DNA from: Campylobacter showae CC57C
GTDB lineage: Bacteria; Campylobacterota; Campylobacteria; Campylobacterales; Campylobacteraceae
Assembly: GCF_000344295.2 (NCBI RefSeq)
Contig: NZ_AOTD01000003.1
Location: forward strand, 1-37,344
DNA: 37,344 nucleotides
Direction of reading: 5' to 3'
This document shows positions 1 through 8,974 of this stretch, in pieces. The notes beneath the pieces were generated by a model that was given only the letters and a program-made list of their open reading frames with translations, was not told the origin of the DNA and did no database searches. The position numbers and the translations under genes are program-made. Numbering within the stretch: position 1 is the stretch's first letter; the number at the start of each line of letters is the position of its first letter.

Positions 1-50
1 TTTTTTTTGCAATCATACAATTGATTATTTGTTTGGAGGAAATTTAAACT

Positions 51-1562
51 ATGGCAAAAAACAAAGGCGATACAGGAAGCATAGTCACGTACGATCCGTA
101 TCTGCAAACCTCTTATGCTTTTTCTAATAATAAAATTTTTCCAACGGAATTAAGCAAAGCTAATAAAAATAGCTTTTTTATATCGTATGTCAAATATAAA
201 GATATCACGGTAGGAAGCGTGGAAATTCCGATATCAACAGAAGAAGACGACACATCAAACCTAATAACTATAAAAGCTTATGAGCAGTTTAACCTAGATC
301 CAGCAACTGAATACAAGATAGTGTACAATGAGGTTCCAAATATCTCATCAGAAACTAAAATTTTTAATGTATTCATATCTGACGTTTTATCTACAGATAA
401 ATTATACTCTTTGGCGATAAAAAAGATACCATATATAGACTACATAGTTCCTGCTCCATTAGCATTTGATGCATTATACAAAAAGAACATACTTTCCGCT
501 CAAGATACGGAAGCCTTTATAGTAATACAAGAGGATGATGCTTTTATAGCAGCTTACTACAACGGAGAGTACATTCAGTCAAGACCGCTTAGGTATTCTA
601 TAAAAAATATTAGCGAAAAATTTGCTACTTTGAGCGGAGATAAATTAAACGATAGTGCGTTTTTAAATATACTTAAACACGGAACAAATACGCCTGATGA
701 TAAAAATAAAAATTTCATAACAGAAATTTTTGATGAGATAGCCTATTATATAGGCGATATCGTAAATAGTCTTAGCAGGTTTAATGGGTCAAGTATTTCA
801 AGCATATATATAGTAGCCGATGCAACAATGGGTAATTTTGCAGAATTTATGCAAGAAAAACTAAATATACCTACTAAAAATCTTGAACTAAATATCGCTA
901 TAAACTCAAAAGAAATAGAGATAAGCAACATCCATAATATTATGGTGGTTAATGCACAATACTATAAAGAGACCCAGGAAAATGATTTTAACTTCTCAAA
1001 TTTCTTGCGTCCGTTGCCATTATTTCAACGCAGTAGTGGCAAACTTGTGTCATATGTATTGGTTGGTCTACTGCTAGGATTGCTACATCCGCTATATCTG
1101 TATGTGTCAGGAATAATAACCGATATAGATACTGCGGATAAAAAGAGCGAGTATGAAATCAACAATGCAGATAAAATAAGAATAGAAGCAGCTTTGGCAG
1201 CTGCCGATCAACAAATTTCAGAAACATCAAAACTGATTGAAGCCGAAAAAGAAAGAATTGATTTTAGAAAAAATACTATTAGTGAAATTTATGACAAAAA
1301 AGTTAATTATCCTATGAAAGGTATCGTGCTATTTGAACTTAGTAATCTGATAAACAATAAAGATATACAGACTGCAAAAATTAATAACTCAGACAGAAAC
1401 ATGACAGTTACGTTAGTCAGCAAAGATGAAAAGAAATTAACGGAGCTTATACAAAACGTAAGCAATTCTGAAAGATATTCCATATTAACGAGAGAAATTT
1501 TACTCGATAAAAATTATGGAGCGCCATCATATGAAACAAATGTCACTATAAAGATTAAATAA
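51..1562 (+). CDS. mshI: MshI-like inner-membrane pilus assembly protein (PilM/PilN fusion)
   Basis: This 503-residue protein has a soluble N-terminal part (about residues 1-330) that I read as a PilM/actin-like domain. It is followed by one membrane segment (about 333-356, rich in Leu, Val and Gly), a charged helical stretch (about 360-415) and a PilN-like C-terminal domain. In MSHA and type IV pilus systems, PilM and PilN link the cytoplasmic ATPase to the periplasmic PilO/PilP alignment complex. Here both parts are in one chain, as in MshI. The start is ATG with GGAGGA at 35-40. The stop overlaps the next start (TAATG), so translation is probably coupled. It is first in an eight-gene block that keeps the order mshI-J-K-L-M-N-E-G. 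The family call rests on architecture and position more than on sequence motifs, because the N-terminal domain is divergent. Confidence 0.7.
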   Translation: MAKNKGDTGSIVTYDPYLQTSYAFSNNKIFPTELSKANKNSFFISYVKYKDITVGSVEIPISTEEDDTSNLITIKAYEQFNLDPATEYKIVYNEVPNISSETKIFNVFISDVLSTDKLYSLAIKKIPYIDYIVPAPLAFDALYKKNILSAQDTEAFIVIQEDDAFIAAYYNGEYIQSRPLRYSIKNISEKFATLSGDKLNDSAFLNILKHGTNTPDDKNKNFITEIFDEIAYYIGDIVNSLSRFNGSSISSIYIVADATMGNFAEFMQEKLNIPTKNLELNIAINSKEIEISNIHNIMVVNAQYYKETQENDFNFSNFLRPLPLFQRSSGKLVSYVLVGLLLGLLHPLYLYVSGIITDIDTADKKSEYEINNADKIRIEAALAAADQQISETSKLIEAEKERIDFRKNTISEIYDKKVNYPMKGIVLFELSNLINNKDIQTAKINNSDRNMTVTLVSKDEKKLTELIQNVSNSERYSILTREILLDKNYGAPSYETNVTIKIK

Positions 1563-2224
1563 TGAAAAAAGATAATACACTTGTAAAAATCGATAACTAT
1601 TTCGACGGAAAAAAGCCAAGCGAAGTTACATTGATGTTGATTATGGCGCTTATACTATCTGGCGTTATTGCATATTATACTGTTATACAATACGCAGAGG
1701 ACTATTATGACAACTCAATGTTAACCAATAGTCAAACGACAGATGAGTTAAATAAAGTAAATGCTTATCTAGATAGCGTAAGTCAAAATAATGATAGAAA
1801 CAATGATAGAAATTTTAAAATAAATCAAAAGCAAAATGAGCTAAAACAAAGGCAAAACGAACTTGCTGATGCCAAAAGCATGAATCAGTATTTTGACAAT
1901 AAGCTTCGAGAATTGTCATATCTAATTTTTAATGAGCAAAGCTGGGCCGATTTCTTAGATAGTTTGGCTCTTTTAGCAAATAAAAATAATGTAAAAATAA
2001 CAAAAATCGTAAATACCTTTAAAGAGCCTAATGCGCAAAAAATAGAGCAAATACTTGACATTAATGTTTCAGTCGATGGTAATTATAAAGATATCATAGG
2101 TTACATCAATGCTATTGAAGAATCAAAACTAGTAGTAGACGTCAATGGAATAGATATAAATTCTACTGATGGCAAATTAAAAGGAAATATGGGAATTTAT
2201 ATATGGGGGATGAAATATCAATGA
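1562..2224 (+). CDS. mshJ: MshJ/PilO-like inner-membrane protein
   Basis: This 220-residue protein has a short cytoplasmic N-terminus, one membrane helix at about residues 21-43, a Gln/Asn/Lys-rich coiled coil at about 55-118, and a C-terminal domain of the size expected for the PilO ferredoxin-like fold. PilO-type proteins pair with PilN in the periplasm and help align the secretin with the inner-membrane motor. It overlaps mshI by one base and the next gene by the ATGA overlap at 2221-2224. The assignment comes from topology and place in the msh order. No diagnostic motif is visible. Confidence 0.65.
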   Translation: MKKDNTLVKIDNYFDGKKPSEVTLMLIMALILSGVIAYYTVIQYAEDYYDNSMLTNSQTTDELNKVNAYLDSVSQNNDRNNDRNFKINQKQNELKQRQNELADAKSMNQYFDNKLRELSYLIFNEQSWADFLDSLALLANKNNVKITKIVNTFKEPNAQKIEQILDINVSVDGNYKDIIGYINAIEESKLVVDVNGIDINSTDGKLKGNMGIYIWGMKYQ

Positions 2225-2625
2225 AAAATAGAGTGTTATTTTTTATATTAATGCTTTGCTCTGTATCTTTAGCTAACAATTCTCAAGCAGAAATGGAACA
2301 CTATGATCAGCTTTTTAGTGCAATCAATGAACAACGAAAGGGCCTAAGCGAATCAGAGCTAAAAAGCCTCTCTGATCCTTTTTTAAAAATTAAAACCACA
2401 AATCGTGACAACAATGGATCTTTGGATGAAACATTTGATCTGCAAGCTATTTTTAATAACAAAGCTAAAATAAACGGCAAGTGGTATCAAGCAAAGGATA
2501 ATGTTGGCGAGTATGAGCTTGCAAGCATTAAGTCCAAGAGTGTTACATTAATAAATAAAGATGAAAAAATCGATTTAAATTTAACAAAAGGGGCAAATAA
2601 AAATGTCGTTATCAAAATTAAATAG
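2221..2625 (+). CDS. Small exported protein at the MshK/PilP position
   Basis: I start this gene at the ATG at 2221, not the upstream in-frame ATG at 2203. From 2221 the protein begins with a clear signal peptide (Met-Lys-Asn-Arg, then a hydrophobic stretch ending near Ser-Leu-Ala-Asn), and the ATG sits in an ATGA overlap with the stop of mshJ. The product is about 134 residues. After the signal there is a helical segment and then a small beta-rich end, containing a Gly-Lys-Trp-Tyr sequence and ending Val-Val-Ile-Lys-Ile-Lys. This resembles pilotin-like or PilP/MshK-like proteins that sit between the inner-membrane alignment complex and the secretin. The gene overlaps the secretin gene by 23 bases. 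Function is inferred from position; the sequence itself is not diagnostic. Confidence 0.6.
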   Translation: MKNRVLFFILMLCSVSLANNSQAEMEHYDQLFSAINEQRKGLSESELKSLSDPFLKIKTTNRDNNGSLDETFDLQAIFNNKAKINGKWYQAKDNVGEYELASIKSKSVTLINKDEKIDLNLTKGANKNVVIKIK

Positions 2626-4141
2626 AATTTTTACCATATCCATTATAACTGCTTTGTCGCTAACTACAGCAAATGCCAATAGTTGCGAAAAAAGGGTTTT
2701 TAACCTTAAAATCAATGAGCAAGTTTCCGTTCAAGAGATTTTAACACAACTGTCAGATATGTGTCATTTTAGTGTCGTCACAAAAGATCAATTCGCCAAA
2801 GATGCTATAAGCGAACCGCTTTTTGGAATCAATATAAAAGACAAAACATTAAATGAAATTTTTAGCCTTTTACTATCTGAAAAAGATATGAATTATACTT
2901 TTTCTCAAGATATATTAAAAATTTCATCCCTCCAGACTAAAACCTTTAAGATTGACTACATAACATCCGTTAGGGAAGGAACAGCCATCACAAAAGCTTC
3001 GGTTGATTCAGCTCCTATAGAGGTTGGCGATGAACAAAATGATAATGAAGGTTCAGAAGATATTACGAAGGGTGGCGGCAAACTAGATAACGTAATAAGA
3101 ACTGTTGAAAAATTTGATTTTTGGGAAAAGCTAGATACTGAAATTAAAGCAATACTAAATAATACAACAGAGAGCATAGTTGCGCCGGATCCAATTATTA
3201 ATGCGAATGCAGGTCTTGTTACTGTAACGGGTACCGCAGCTCAGCTAAGAAGAGTATCTGACTATATTAAAGATGTGCAAGAAAGACTAAAAAAGCAAGT
3301 TATAATAGATGTTACGATTGTATCTGTTGAATTGGGAAATAATTATACAAAAGGAATTGATTGGAGCAAATTTAATGTTGGTTTTAAAACCGGCCTCGCA
3401 ACAGGTGGCCCACTTGCTGGACAAACAGGCGGCGGAACGCTTACGTGGTCCAATAGAGGAAATAGTTTTAATGCCGGCTTTAGTCAGTCACTAAATTTAA
3501 TGGCTGGATTTAACTTCAATCTAGATGGTGTTATAAATTTTTTAGAAACAAATGGAAAAACAAAGGTTGTCTCAAGTCCTAAAATCACAACTTTAAATAA
3601 TCAGCAAGCTCTTATTTCAGTAGGTGATAACGTAAACTACCGTGTTCAGGAAGAAAGCCAAAGCAATAACGCCCTGAATGGCAGAACCACTATAACCTAT
3701 AAACAATATTCTGTTTTTATAGGAATATTGCTAAATATTTTGCCAGAAGTTTCAGATGATAATAAAATTATGTTACGTATCAACCCATCTCTTAGTAGCT
3801 TCAAGTACAATGAAGATGACGTAAGACAAAGTACAGCAATAAGAGAAATTGCGCCTGATACTATACAAAAGAAACTTTCTACAGTTGTTCAGGTAAATAG
3901 CGGTGACACTATAGTTTTAGGTGGACTGATAGCCCAATCAAAAGGTAAGGAAAACTCTAAAGTTCCACTACTGGGCGATATTCCAGTGCTTGGACATGCA
4001 TTTAAAAGCACAAAAGACAACATTAAAACAACAGAGCTTGTGTTCATAATAACGCCAAGAATAGTAGATGTGTCAAATGCCACCCCAATCAATCAATCTC
4101 TTAAAGATTTAGGTTTCTCGAGGTCAATATATGAACAATAA
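2603..4141 (+). CDS. mshL: MshL-type secretin, outer-membrane channel (CtsD-like)
   Basis: This 512-residue secretin forms the outer-membrane ring through which a pilus or pseudopilus passes. It has a signal peptide (about residues 1-25), an N0-type domain (about 35-105), an acidic linker with a Gly-Gly-Gly stretch, an N1-like domain (about 190-235) and a secretin core (about 235-490). The core carries the family signature Val-Pro-Leu-Leu-Gly-Asp-Ile-Pro-Val-Leu-Gly and the terminal Glu-Leu-Val-Phe-Ile-Ile-Thr-Pro-Arg-Ile. The length fits MshL. In C. jejuni the related CtsD is needed for natural transformation. It overlaps mshK by 23 bases and mshM by 11, so the block is probably cotranslated. 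The family call is secure. Whether it serves a pilus, DNA uptake or secretion is not shown by the sequence. Confidence 0.93.
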   Translation: MSLSKLNRIFTISIITALSLTTANANSCEKRVFNLKINEQVSVQEILTQLSDMCHFSVVTKDQFAKDAISEPLFGINIKDKTLNEIFSLLLSEKDMNYTFSQDILKISSLQTKTFKIDYITSVREGTAITKASVDSAPIEVGDEQNDNEGSEDITKGGGKLDNVIRTVEKFDFWEKLDTEIKAILNNTTESIVAPDPIINANAGLVTVTGTAAQLRRVSDYIKDVQERLKKQVIIDVTIVSVELGNNYTKGIDWSKFNVGFKTGLATGGPLAGQTGGGTLTWSNRGNSFNAGFSQSLNLMAGFNFNLDGVINFLETNGKTKVVSSPKITTLNNQQALISVGDNVNYRVQEESQSNNALNGRTTITYKQYSVFIGILLNILPEVSDDNKIMLRINPSLSSFKYNEDDVRQSTAIREIAPDTIQKKLSTVVQVNSGDTIVLGGLIAQSKGKENSKVPLLGDIPVLGHAFKSTKDNIKTTELVFIITPRIVDVSNATPINQSLKDLGFSRSIYEQ

Positions 4142-4952
4142 ATATACTACTCTTAAAAATATATTTATTGATATCGCACAAGAAAATGATTATATAAATT
4201 TGGATAAATCCATTATCGCATATAAAAAGATTTTGGATTTATTGCAAAAGCCGGCAAAATTGATTTTATTTTACGGCAAACCCGGTTGTGGAAAAACATT
4301 TTTACTAAAAAAAATCGTCAGCGATCTCAAAGATCACGACGATATTTTATTTTTTCCGTACCCATTTTTTAATGAATCAGAATTTGTAAAATCATTATAT
4401 GAAGGGATTTTTAAAAAAGAGTCTCAAGAAAAAATCGAAACTTATGAGCAGTTTATAAAAATATATGAGGCTAAAGTCGAAGATAGCCAAGAAAAAAACC
4501 CAATAATAGTTATTCTTGACGAGTCGCAACTTTATCCTGAAATTTTGCTAGAAAAAATTCGCATAATGTCCGATAGCGGTCTTTTTAAATTTTTATTTGC
4601 TACACACGAAAATGTCGATAAGGATGTACTGTCAAGGGATTATTTCAAATCAAGAGTATGGGAAAGTATAGAAATGGGCCCTGTTGACACAGAGGAGATG
4701 AAAGTTTATCTAGAAAATAAACTTCAAAATAGCCAATTTTTCTATATATTTTTAAAATTTACCGAAGAGCAATTTAGACTTTTAAATGAATTAAGTCGTG
4801 GAAATTTAAGGATGCTAAACAAACTTATGTTTAATATTTTTGAACTCTACGAATATTTTGATGCAAATCAACCAACAATAATAGGCGGTGACAAAATGGT
4901 AACTAAAATTTTAGAGATGGCGGCCATCAAATCGGAGCTTATAGATGCTTGA
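4131..4952 (+). CDS. mshM: MshM-like AAA ATPase (CtsP-like, ExeA family)
   Basis: This is a 273-residue cytoplasmic ATPase. The Walker A motif Gly-Lys-Pro-Gly-Cys-Gly-Lys-Thr is at about residues 49-56. The Walker B strand Ile-Ile-Val-Ile-Leu-Asp-Glu-Ser is at about 125-132, followed by a sensor-like region (Phe-Leu-Phe-Ala-Thr-His). The C-terminal third looks like the lid domain of ExeA/MshM proteins. There is no membrane segment and no peptidoglycan-binding domain, so it matches MshM rather than full-length ExeA. Its place between secretin and TPR gene equals mshM. In C. jejuni, CtsP is the nucleotide-binding protein next to the secretin and is the likely counterpart. It overlaps both neighbours (11 and 8 bases). 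Confidence 0.85.
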   Translation: MNNKYTTLKNIFIDIAQENDYINLDKSIIAYKKILDLLQKPAKLILFYGKPGCGKTFLLKKIVSDLKDHDDILFFPYPFFNESEFVKSLYEGIFKKESQEKIETYEQFIKIYEAKVEDSQEKNPIIVILDESQLYPEILLEKIRIMSDSGLFKFLFATHENVDKDVLSRDYFKSRVWESIEMGPVDTEEMKVYLENKLQNSQFFYIFLKFTEEQFRLLNELSRGNLRMLNKLMFNIFELYEYFDANQPTIIGGDKMVTKILEMAAIKSELIDA

Positions 4953-5850
4953 AACATATGAGATATTGGAGTTAGAAAGGCGATGGAGAGCCTACGACAA
5001 AAAAAGAAAAGAGTTTAAGTTTTCAGATAAAAAGAACTACATATACGCCATTTCAGCTGTTTTGGCTATATCAGTTTCCGTATCTTCGCTTACTTTTTAC
5101 TTACTAAAGGACTCACTGGTAAACAATGTTAGTAGCACAACAATTAGTAAAGATATCAAGGAAAGCAATAAAGATACCATCAGACAGTCTGAAAATATTG
5201 AACCTGAGCAAAAAATAGATCCAAGCAACAATACTTTGTTAAATTCTGATAATTTTGGCGGAACCGAAAATCTATCAAATACACAAAGCAATAGCGTCGC
5301 AAACGAAGATGCCTCAGACAATATCAATACTGAAATTCAACAGCACGGTTGGGTAAATGCAAACGATATACCACAAGATATACAGCCGGCACCGGTAGAC
5401 AATATGCGTAAAAGCATTGGTGGCAGACAAGTTGCAGTAAAAACACCAACAGAAGAAATGATAAATTTTGATTCTGAAAAGCCTATTGTTGCAAAAGGCA
5501 TGAGCAGCTCTCAAAATCTAAATAAATTCCAAATTCAATCTTCCGGCTCAGATGTTTCAGTTGATGAACTAACGGCTAAATTTGAAAAGTCAAATAGTTC
5601 TGATATTGCAGTGCTGATTGCAAGAAGATACTATGATATCAAAGACTATAAAAATAGTGAAAAATGGGCACTAATAGCAAATGAACTTGATAGCAACAAT
5701 GAAGAGAGCTGGATAATATTTGCGAAGTCGAAATATAATCTAAAACAAAAAGATGATGCAATAAGCGTTCTTAGGATTTACAATGATAAAGCAAATTCTG
5801 CAAATATTGAAGACCTTATGAGACAAATAGAGGACGATACTGCTCTGTAA
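4945..5850 (+). CDS. MshN-like membrane protein with C-terminal TPR-like repeats (possible CtsX counterpart)
   Basis: This 301-residue protein starts with a basic cytoplasmic segment (Lys/Arg-rich, residues 10-28) and has one membrane helix at about 31-54. A long polar Asn/Ser/Asp-rich linker follows (about 60-200), and then a helical end (about 205-295) with TPR-like spacing, including Ala-Arg-Arg-Tyr-Tyr and Trp-Ala-Leu-Ile-Ala-Asn. MshN has the same plan: one membrane anchor and periplasmic TPRs. In C. jejuni, the membrane protein CtsX works with CtsP, and I recall its gene at this position. Homology is inferred from position and topology. The stop codon lies in the loop of a stem-loop (5831-5864), and the next gene is separated by 99 bases, unlike every other junction in the block. 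Confidence 0.6.
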   Translation: MLETYEILELERRWRAYDKKRKEFKFSDKKNYIYAISAVLAISVSVSSLTFYLLKDSLVNNVSSTTISKDIKESNKDTIRQSENIEPEQKIDPSNNTLLNSDNFGGTENLSNTQSNSVANEDASDNINTEIQQHGWVNANDIPQDIQPAPVDNMRKSIGGRQVAVKTPTEEMINFDSEKPIVAKGMSSSQNLNKFQIQSSGSDVSVDELTAKFEKSNSSDIAVLIARRYYDIKDYKNSEKWALIANELDSNNEESWIIFAKSKYNLKQKDDAISVLRIYNDKANSANIEDLMRQIEDDTAL

Positions 5851-5864
5851 CGAGCGATCGTCCT
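5831..5864 (+). other. Nested stem-loop enclosing the mshN stop codon
   Basis: The arms AGGACGAT (5831-5838) and ATCGTCCT (5857-5864) are perfectly complementary. Inside them, GCTC (5842-5845) pairs with GAGC (5852-5855), leaving a six-base loop that contains the TAA stop. No T-run follows, so it is not a classical intrinsic terminator. It sits at the only real gap in the pilus operon and could attenuate transcription, mark an mRNA cleavage point, or shield the upstream message. The structure is visible in the sequence; the function is inferred. Confidence 0.5.
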
Positions 5865-5949
5865 ATCAAATACTAGTGGATATTTAAGGCATTAAGGTAG
5901 TAATCTTAGTCTACGTGTTCCCATATATTAAATTAAAAAGGTATTTTTT

Positions 5950-7707
5950 GTGAAAAAAATTTATGAAATATTTTTAACTGATATTTTAAAAAACAAATTA
6001 ATAACACAAGCGCAATATTCAAATATAGAGACCGCATTAAGAGAAAAAAAAGATTTTGAATCAATTTTTCACAAAGAAGCGCCAAATTTACAAAATGATT
6101 CTATATATGATATACTTGGCGAACTTTACAAAAGACAACGCATTACGATCGACGATATCATAGAAAATTTTGCCGTAAATTTAAAAGATTTTTTAAAATC
6201 AGTAGCAACCAAATTTAAGCTTGAGTATACCGATCTAGACAACATTGATATAGATTACAAGCTTTGTGAAAAAGTACCGCTAAATCAATTAAAAGCATAC
6301 GAAGCACTACCGATAAAAGAAGATGAAATTGCCGTATATGTTGCATTTAAAAATCCTTTTGATATGTCTGGGCAAGATAGGCTTCAGGCCATATTTAATA
6401 GGAAACTACTAAAGCCAGTTATCGCAGATCCGTCAAAAATTGACAAATATCTAAGTAAAGTTGAACTAAACGATAGCGTTAAAGGCATAGTAGCAGAGAT
6501 CAGAAAAGAACTATCCTCAACAACTGTAATAGGCGGTAACGCAAACGAAAATAGCTCAGGTATACTAAAATTGATTGAAGTTATTTTGCGAACTTCGATA
6601 GTAAGTCGCGCAAGCGATATACATATTGAAGCTACAGCTACAAACTGTGTCGTGCGAGGCAGAATCGACGGCATGCTAGCTGAGCTTTTTATTTTCGATA
6701 AGGACCTTTTCCCACCTCTAGTATCGCGCATGAAGCTACTATCAAATATGGATATAGCCGAGCGTAGAAAACCTCAAGATGGACGTTTCTCAGCTCAAGT
6801 AGCCGGCAAAGAGTATGATTTTCGTATTTCAACCTTGCCGATACTACACGGCGAAAGCATAGTTTTGCGTATTTTGGATAAATCAAAAGTTCTAATTAGT
6901 CTTGAAAATCTAGGTATGCATCCAAATACTTTTGATAAATTTAATAAAGCAATGAAAGCTCCTTACGGTATTATATTAGTTACCGGACCAACCGGCTCCG
7001 GTAAAACAACCACTCTTTACGCTGCATTAAACGATATAAAAAGCGTTGAGACAAAAATAATAACCGTAGAAGATCCGGTAGAGTATCAGCTAAATATGAT
7101 CCAGCAAGTCCATGTTAATGAAAAAGTAGGACTTACTTTTGCGTCGGCTCTTCGCTCTATTTTAAGACAAGACCCGGATATCATAATGATAGGCGAGATC
7201 AGAGACCAGGAAACGCTTCGTATAGCCATTCAGGCCGCACTTACAGGACACTTAGTATTTTCAACGCTTCACACAAACGATGCAATAAGCGCCGTAACAA
7301 GAATCGCCGATATGGGGATCGAGCCGTATTTAATTAGCGGCGCATTGGTGGCGATAGAAGCTCAAAGGCTTGTTAGAAAGCTATGTCCAAACTGCAAACA
7401 AAAAACAGTTTTACCATCAAATTTACAAGAGCAGTTTAAGGACTTTTTGCCGCAAGACTATCAGTTTTATAAACATGTCGGCTGCGATCAATGCTCGCAA
7501 ACCGGCTATGTTGGACGAGAAATGATAAGTGAAGTTTTGCCAATAAGCGATAAGATCGCGGCAATGATAGCAAACGGAACCACAAAAGAAGAAATAAAAA
7601 AAGTAGCCCTTGAAGAGCATTTTATAGATATGTTTAAGGATGGTGTCATAAGGGCCGCAAGAGGTGTTACAACAATAGATGAAGTATTTAGGGTAGCTAA
7701 AGTATGA
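5950..7707 (+). CDS. mshE: MshE/CtsE-type pilus assembly ATPase (GspE/PilB family)
   Basis: This 585-residue hexameric motor ATPase drives extension of the pilus or pseudopilus. The N-terminal GspE-II-like domain spans about residues 40-160. The Walker A Gly-Pro-Thr-Gly-Ser-Gly-Lys-Thr is at 346-353. The Walker B region Ile-Ile-Met-Ile-Gly-Glu is at about 411-416, followed by Ile-Arg-Asp. The His-box Ser-Thr-Leu-His-Thr-Asn follows. A tetra-Cys zinc motif (C479, C482, C512, C515) marks it as an assembly ATPase and not a PilT-type retraction ATPase. The start is GTG, chosen because AAAAAGG lies at 5935-5941 with an 8-base spacer. It comes after a 99-base gap and overlaps mshG by ATGA. C. jejuni CtsE is the related transformation ATPase. 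Confidence 0.93.
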   Translation: MKKIYEIFLTDILKNKLITQAQYSNIETALREKKDFESIFHKEAPNLQNDSIYDILGELYKRQRITIDDIIENFAVNLKDFLKSVATKFKLEYTDLDNIDIDYKLCEKVPLNQLKAYEALPIKEDEIAVYVAFKNPFDMSGQDRLQAIFNRKLLKPVIADPSKIDKYLSKVELNDSVKGIVAEIRKELSSTTVIGGNANENSSGILKLIEVILRTSIVSRASDIHIEATATNCVVRGRIDGMLAELFIFDKDLFPPLVSRMKLLSNMDIAERRKPQDGRFSAQVAGKEYDFRISTLPILHGESIVLRILDKSKVLISLENLGMHPNTFDKFNKAMKAPYGIILVTGPTGSGKTTTLYAALNDIKSVETKIITVEDPVEYQLNMIQQVHVNEKVGLTFASALRSILRQDPDIIMIGEIRDQETLRIAIQAALTGHLVFSTLHTNDAISAVTRIADMGIEPYLISGALVAIEAQRLVRKLCPNCKQKTVLPSNLQEQFKDFLPQDYQFYKHVGCDQCSQTGYVGREMISEVLPISDKIAAMIANGTTKEEIKKVALEEHFIDMFKDGVIRAARGVTTIDEVFRVAKV

Positions 7708-8954
7708 AATTTTTTGAAGTTGAATATATGGCTAATGGTCGTCGCCAGAAGATGACGTTAAAAGCAAACAACAGAAGCGAAGCGCAGGCTATAGCAAAAA
7801 ATAAAAATGCTGGCGTAATAGTAAAAGTCGGGGAAACAAAAAGCGTTCCATTAGAAGAACAATTTGCCGATCTAATGAGTAAAGTGTCAACTTTTATCGG
7901 CGGTTCTAAAATAAAAATCAATAACCTAATTGCTGCTTTTAGACAGCTAAGCGTTATGACTAATGCCGGAATTTCAATCCATGATAGTATCAAAGAAGTA
8001 TCTAAATCTACGGAAGACAAGAGACTTAAGGCTATATTTGCAACCTTAAACGACGACCTTAACCAAGGTCAAAGCCTGACCGATGCTATAACCAAATTTA
8101 AGGGTGAGCTCGGTGACGTAGTTGTAGCCATGGTGAAACTTGGCGAAAGCACAGGTAATATGTCCGAGTCGCTACATAAACTATCTGAAATTTTACAAGA
8201 AGTTTGGGAAAACCAGAGAAAATTTAAAAAAGCCCTCAGGTATCCGATTATAGTAATGTCTGCGATGGCTATAGCTTTTGTCATTTTGATGTTATTTGTC
8301 GTTCCTCAGTTTAGAGAAATTTTTGAGCAGCTTGGAGCTAAACTGCCTGTTCCTACGATTATTCTTCTCTCTATTGAGAGCGCATTAAGTAATTACGGCC
8401 TATACATATTAGCCGGTTTTATAGCCACAATATATATCATAAAATATTTCTATAGAACAAACCATGATTTTAAATACAAATTTGATAAATTTCTACTAAA
8501 AGTCTATTTGATTAATAAAATAATATTCTATTCGACCATGAATAGGTTTAACCTTATTTTTACAGAGCTTGTAAGAGCCGGTATTCCTATCGCCGATGCT
8601 CTTGAAACGGCGACTTTAACGGTAGAAAACCAAGATATACACGACAAGCTCGCTACGATCAAGATCGCAGTTTCAAGAGGCGTATCCTTGACGGAAGCCT
8701 TTAGGGACACTCAGCTTTACGAGAGCATGCTTATTCAGATGCTAAGCGCCGGTGAAAAAGGCGGTGCGATAGATGCGATGCTTGAAAAGATAACCGATTA
8801 TTACAAGGCTAAATTTAGCGACCTAGTCGATAACATCTCAAGTTACGTCGAACCGATCATGCTTTTATTTATGGCTGGTATGGTTATACTTTTAGCGCTT
8901 GGTATTTTTATGCCTATGTGGGATCTTGGAAATGCCGTCCAAGGGCGACAATAA
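7704..8954 (+). CDS. mshG: MshG/CtsF-type inner-membrane platform protein (GspF/PilC family)
   Basis: This is a 416-residue platform protein on which the ATPase acts to add pilin subunits. A short N-terminal beta domain (about residues 1-55) precedes two T2SSF repeats (about 70-195 and 270-400). Three membrane helices are visible at about 182-204, 231-252 and 383-405. Both repeats show typical elements: Phe-Arg-Gln-Leu-Ser-Val-Met-Thr-Asn-Ala-Gly in the first, and the related Arg-Phe-Asn-Leu-Ile-Phe-Thr-Glu-Leu-Val-Arg-Ala-Gly in the second. The length is usual for the family. It is coupled to mshE by a four-base overlap. In Vibrio the pilin genes follow mshG; here chemotaxis genes follow 20 bases later. 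Confidence 0.92.
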   Translation: MKFFEVEYMANGRRQKMTLKANNRSEAQAIAKNKNAGVIVKVGETKSVPLEEQFADLMSKVSTFIGGSKIKINNLIAAFRQLSVMTNAGISIHDSIKEVSKSTEDKRLKAIFATLNDDLNQGQSLTDAITKFKGELGDVVVAMVKLGESTGNMSESLHKLSEILQEVWENQRKFKKALRYPIIVMSAMAIAFVILMLFVVPQFREIFEQLGAKLPVPTIILLSIESALSNYGLYILAGFIATIYIIKYFYRTNHDFKYKFDKFLLKVYLINKIIFYSTMNRFNLIFTELVRAGIPIADALETATLTVENQDIHDKLATIKIAVSRGVSLTEAFRDTQLYESMLIQMLSAGEKGGAIDAMLEKITDYYKAKFSDLVDNISSYVEPIMLLFMAGMVILLALGIFMPMWDLGNAVQGRQ

Positions 8955-8974
8955 ATAGGAATTTAAGGAAATAA

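Noticed and set aside
1-8. T8 tract at the window start as a phase-variable tract
   Set aside because: It lies outside any visible gene and upstream of a probable promoter; no long G/C tract typical of Campylobacter phase variation was seen anywhere.
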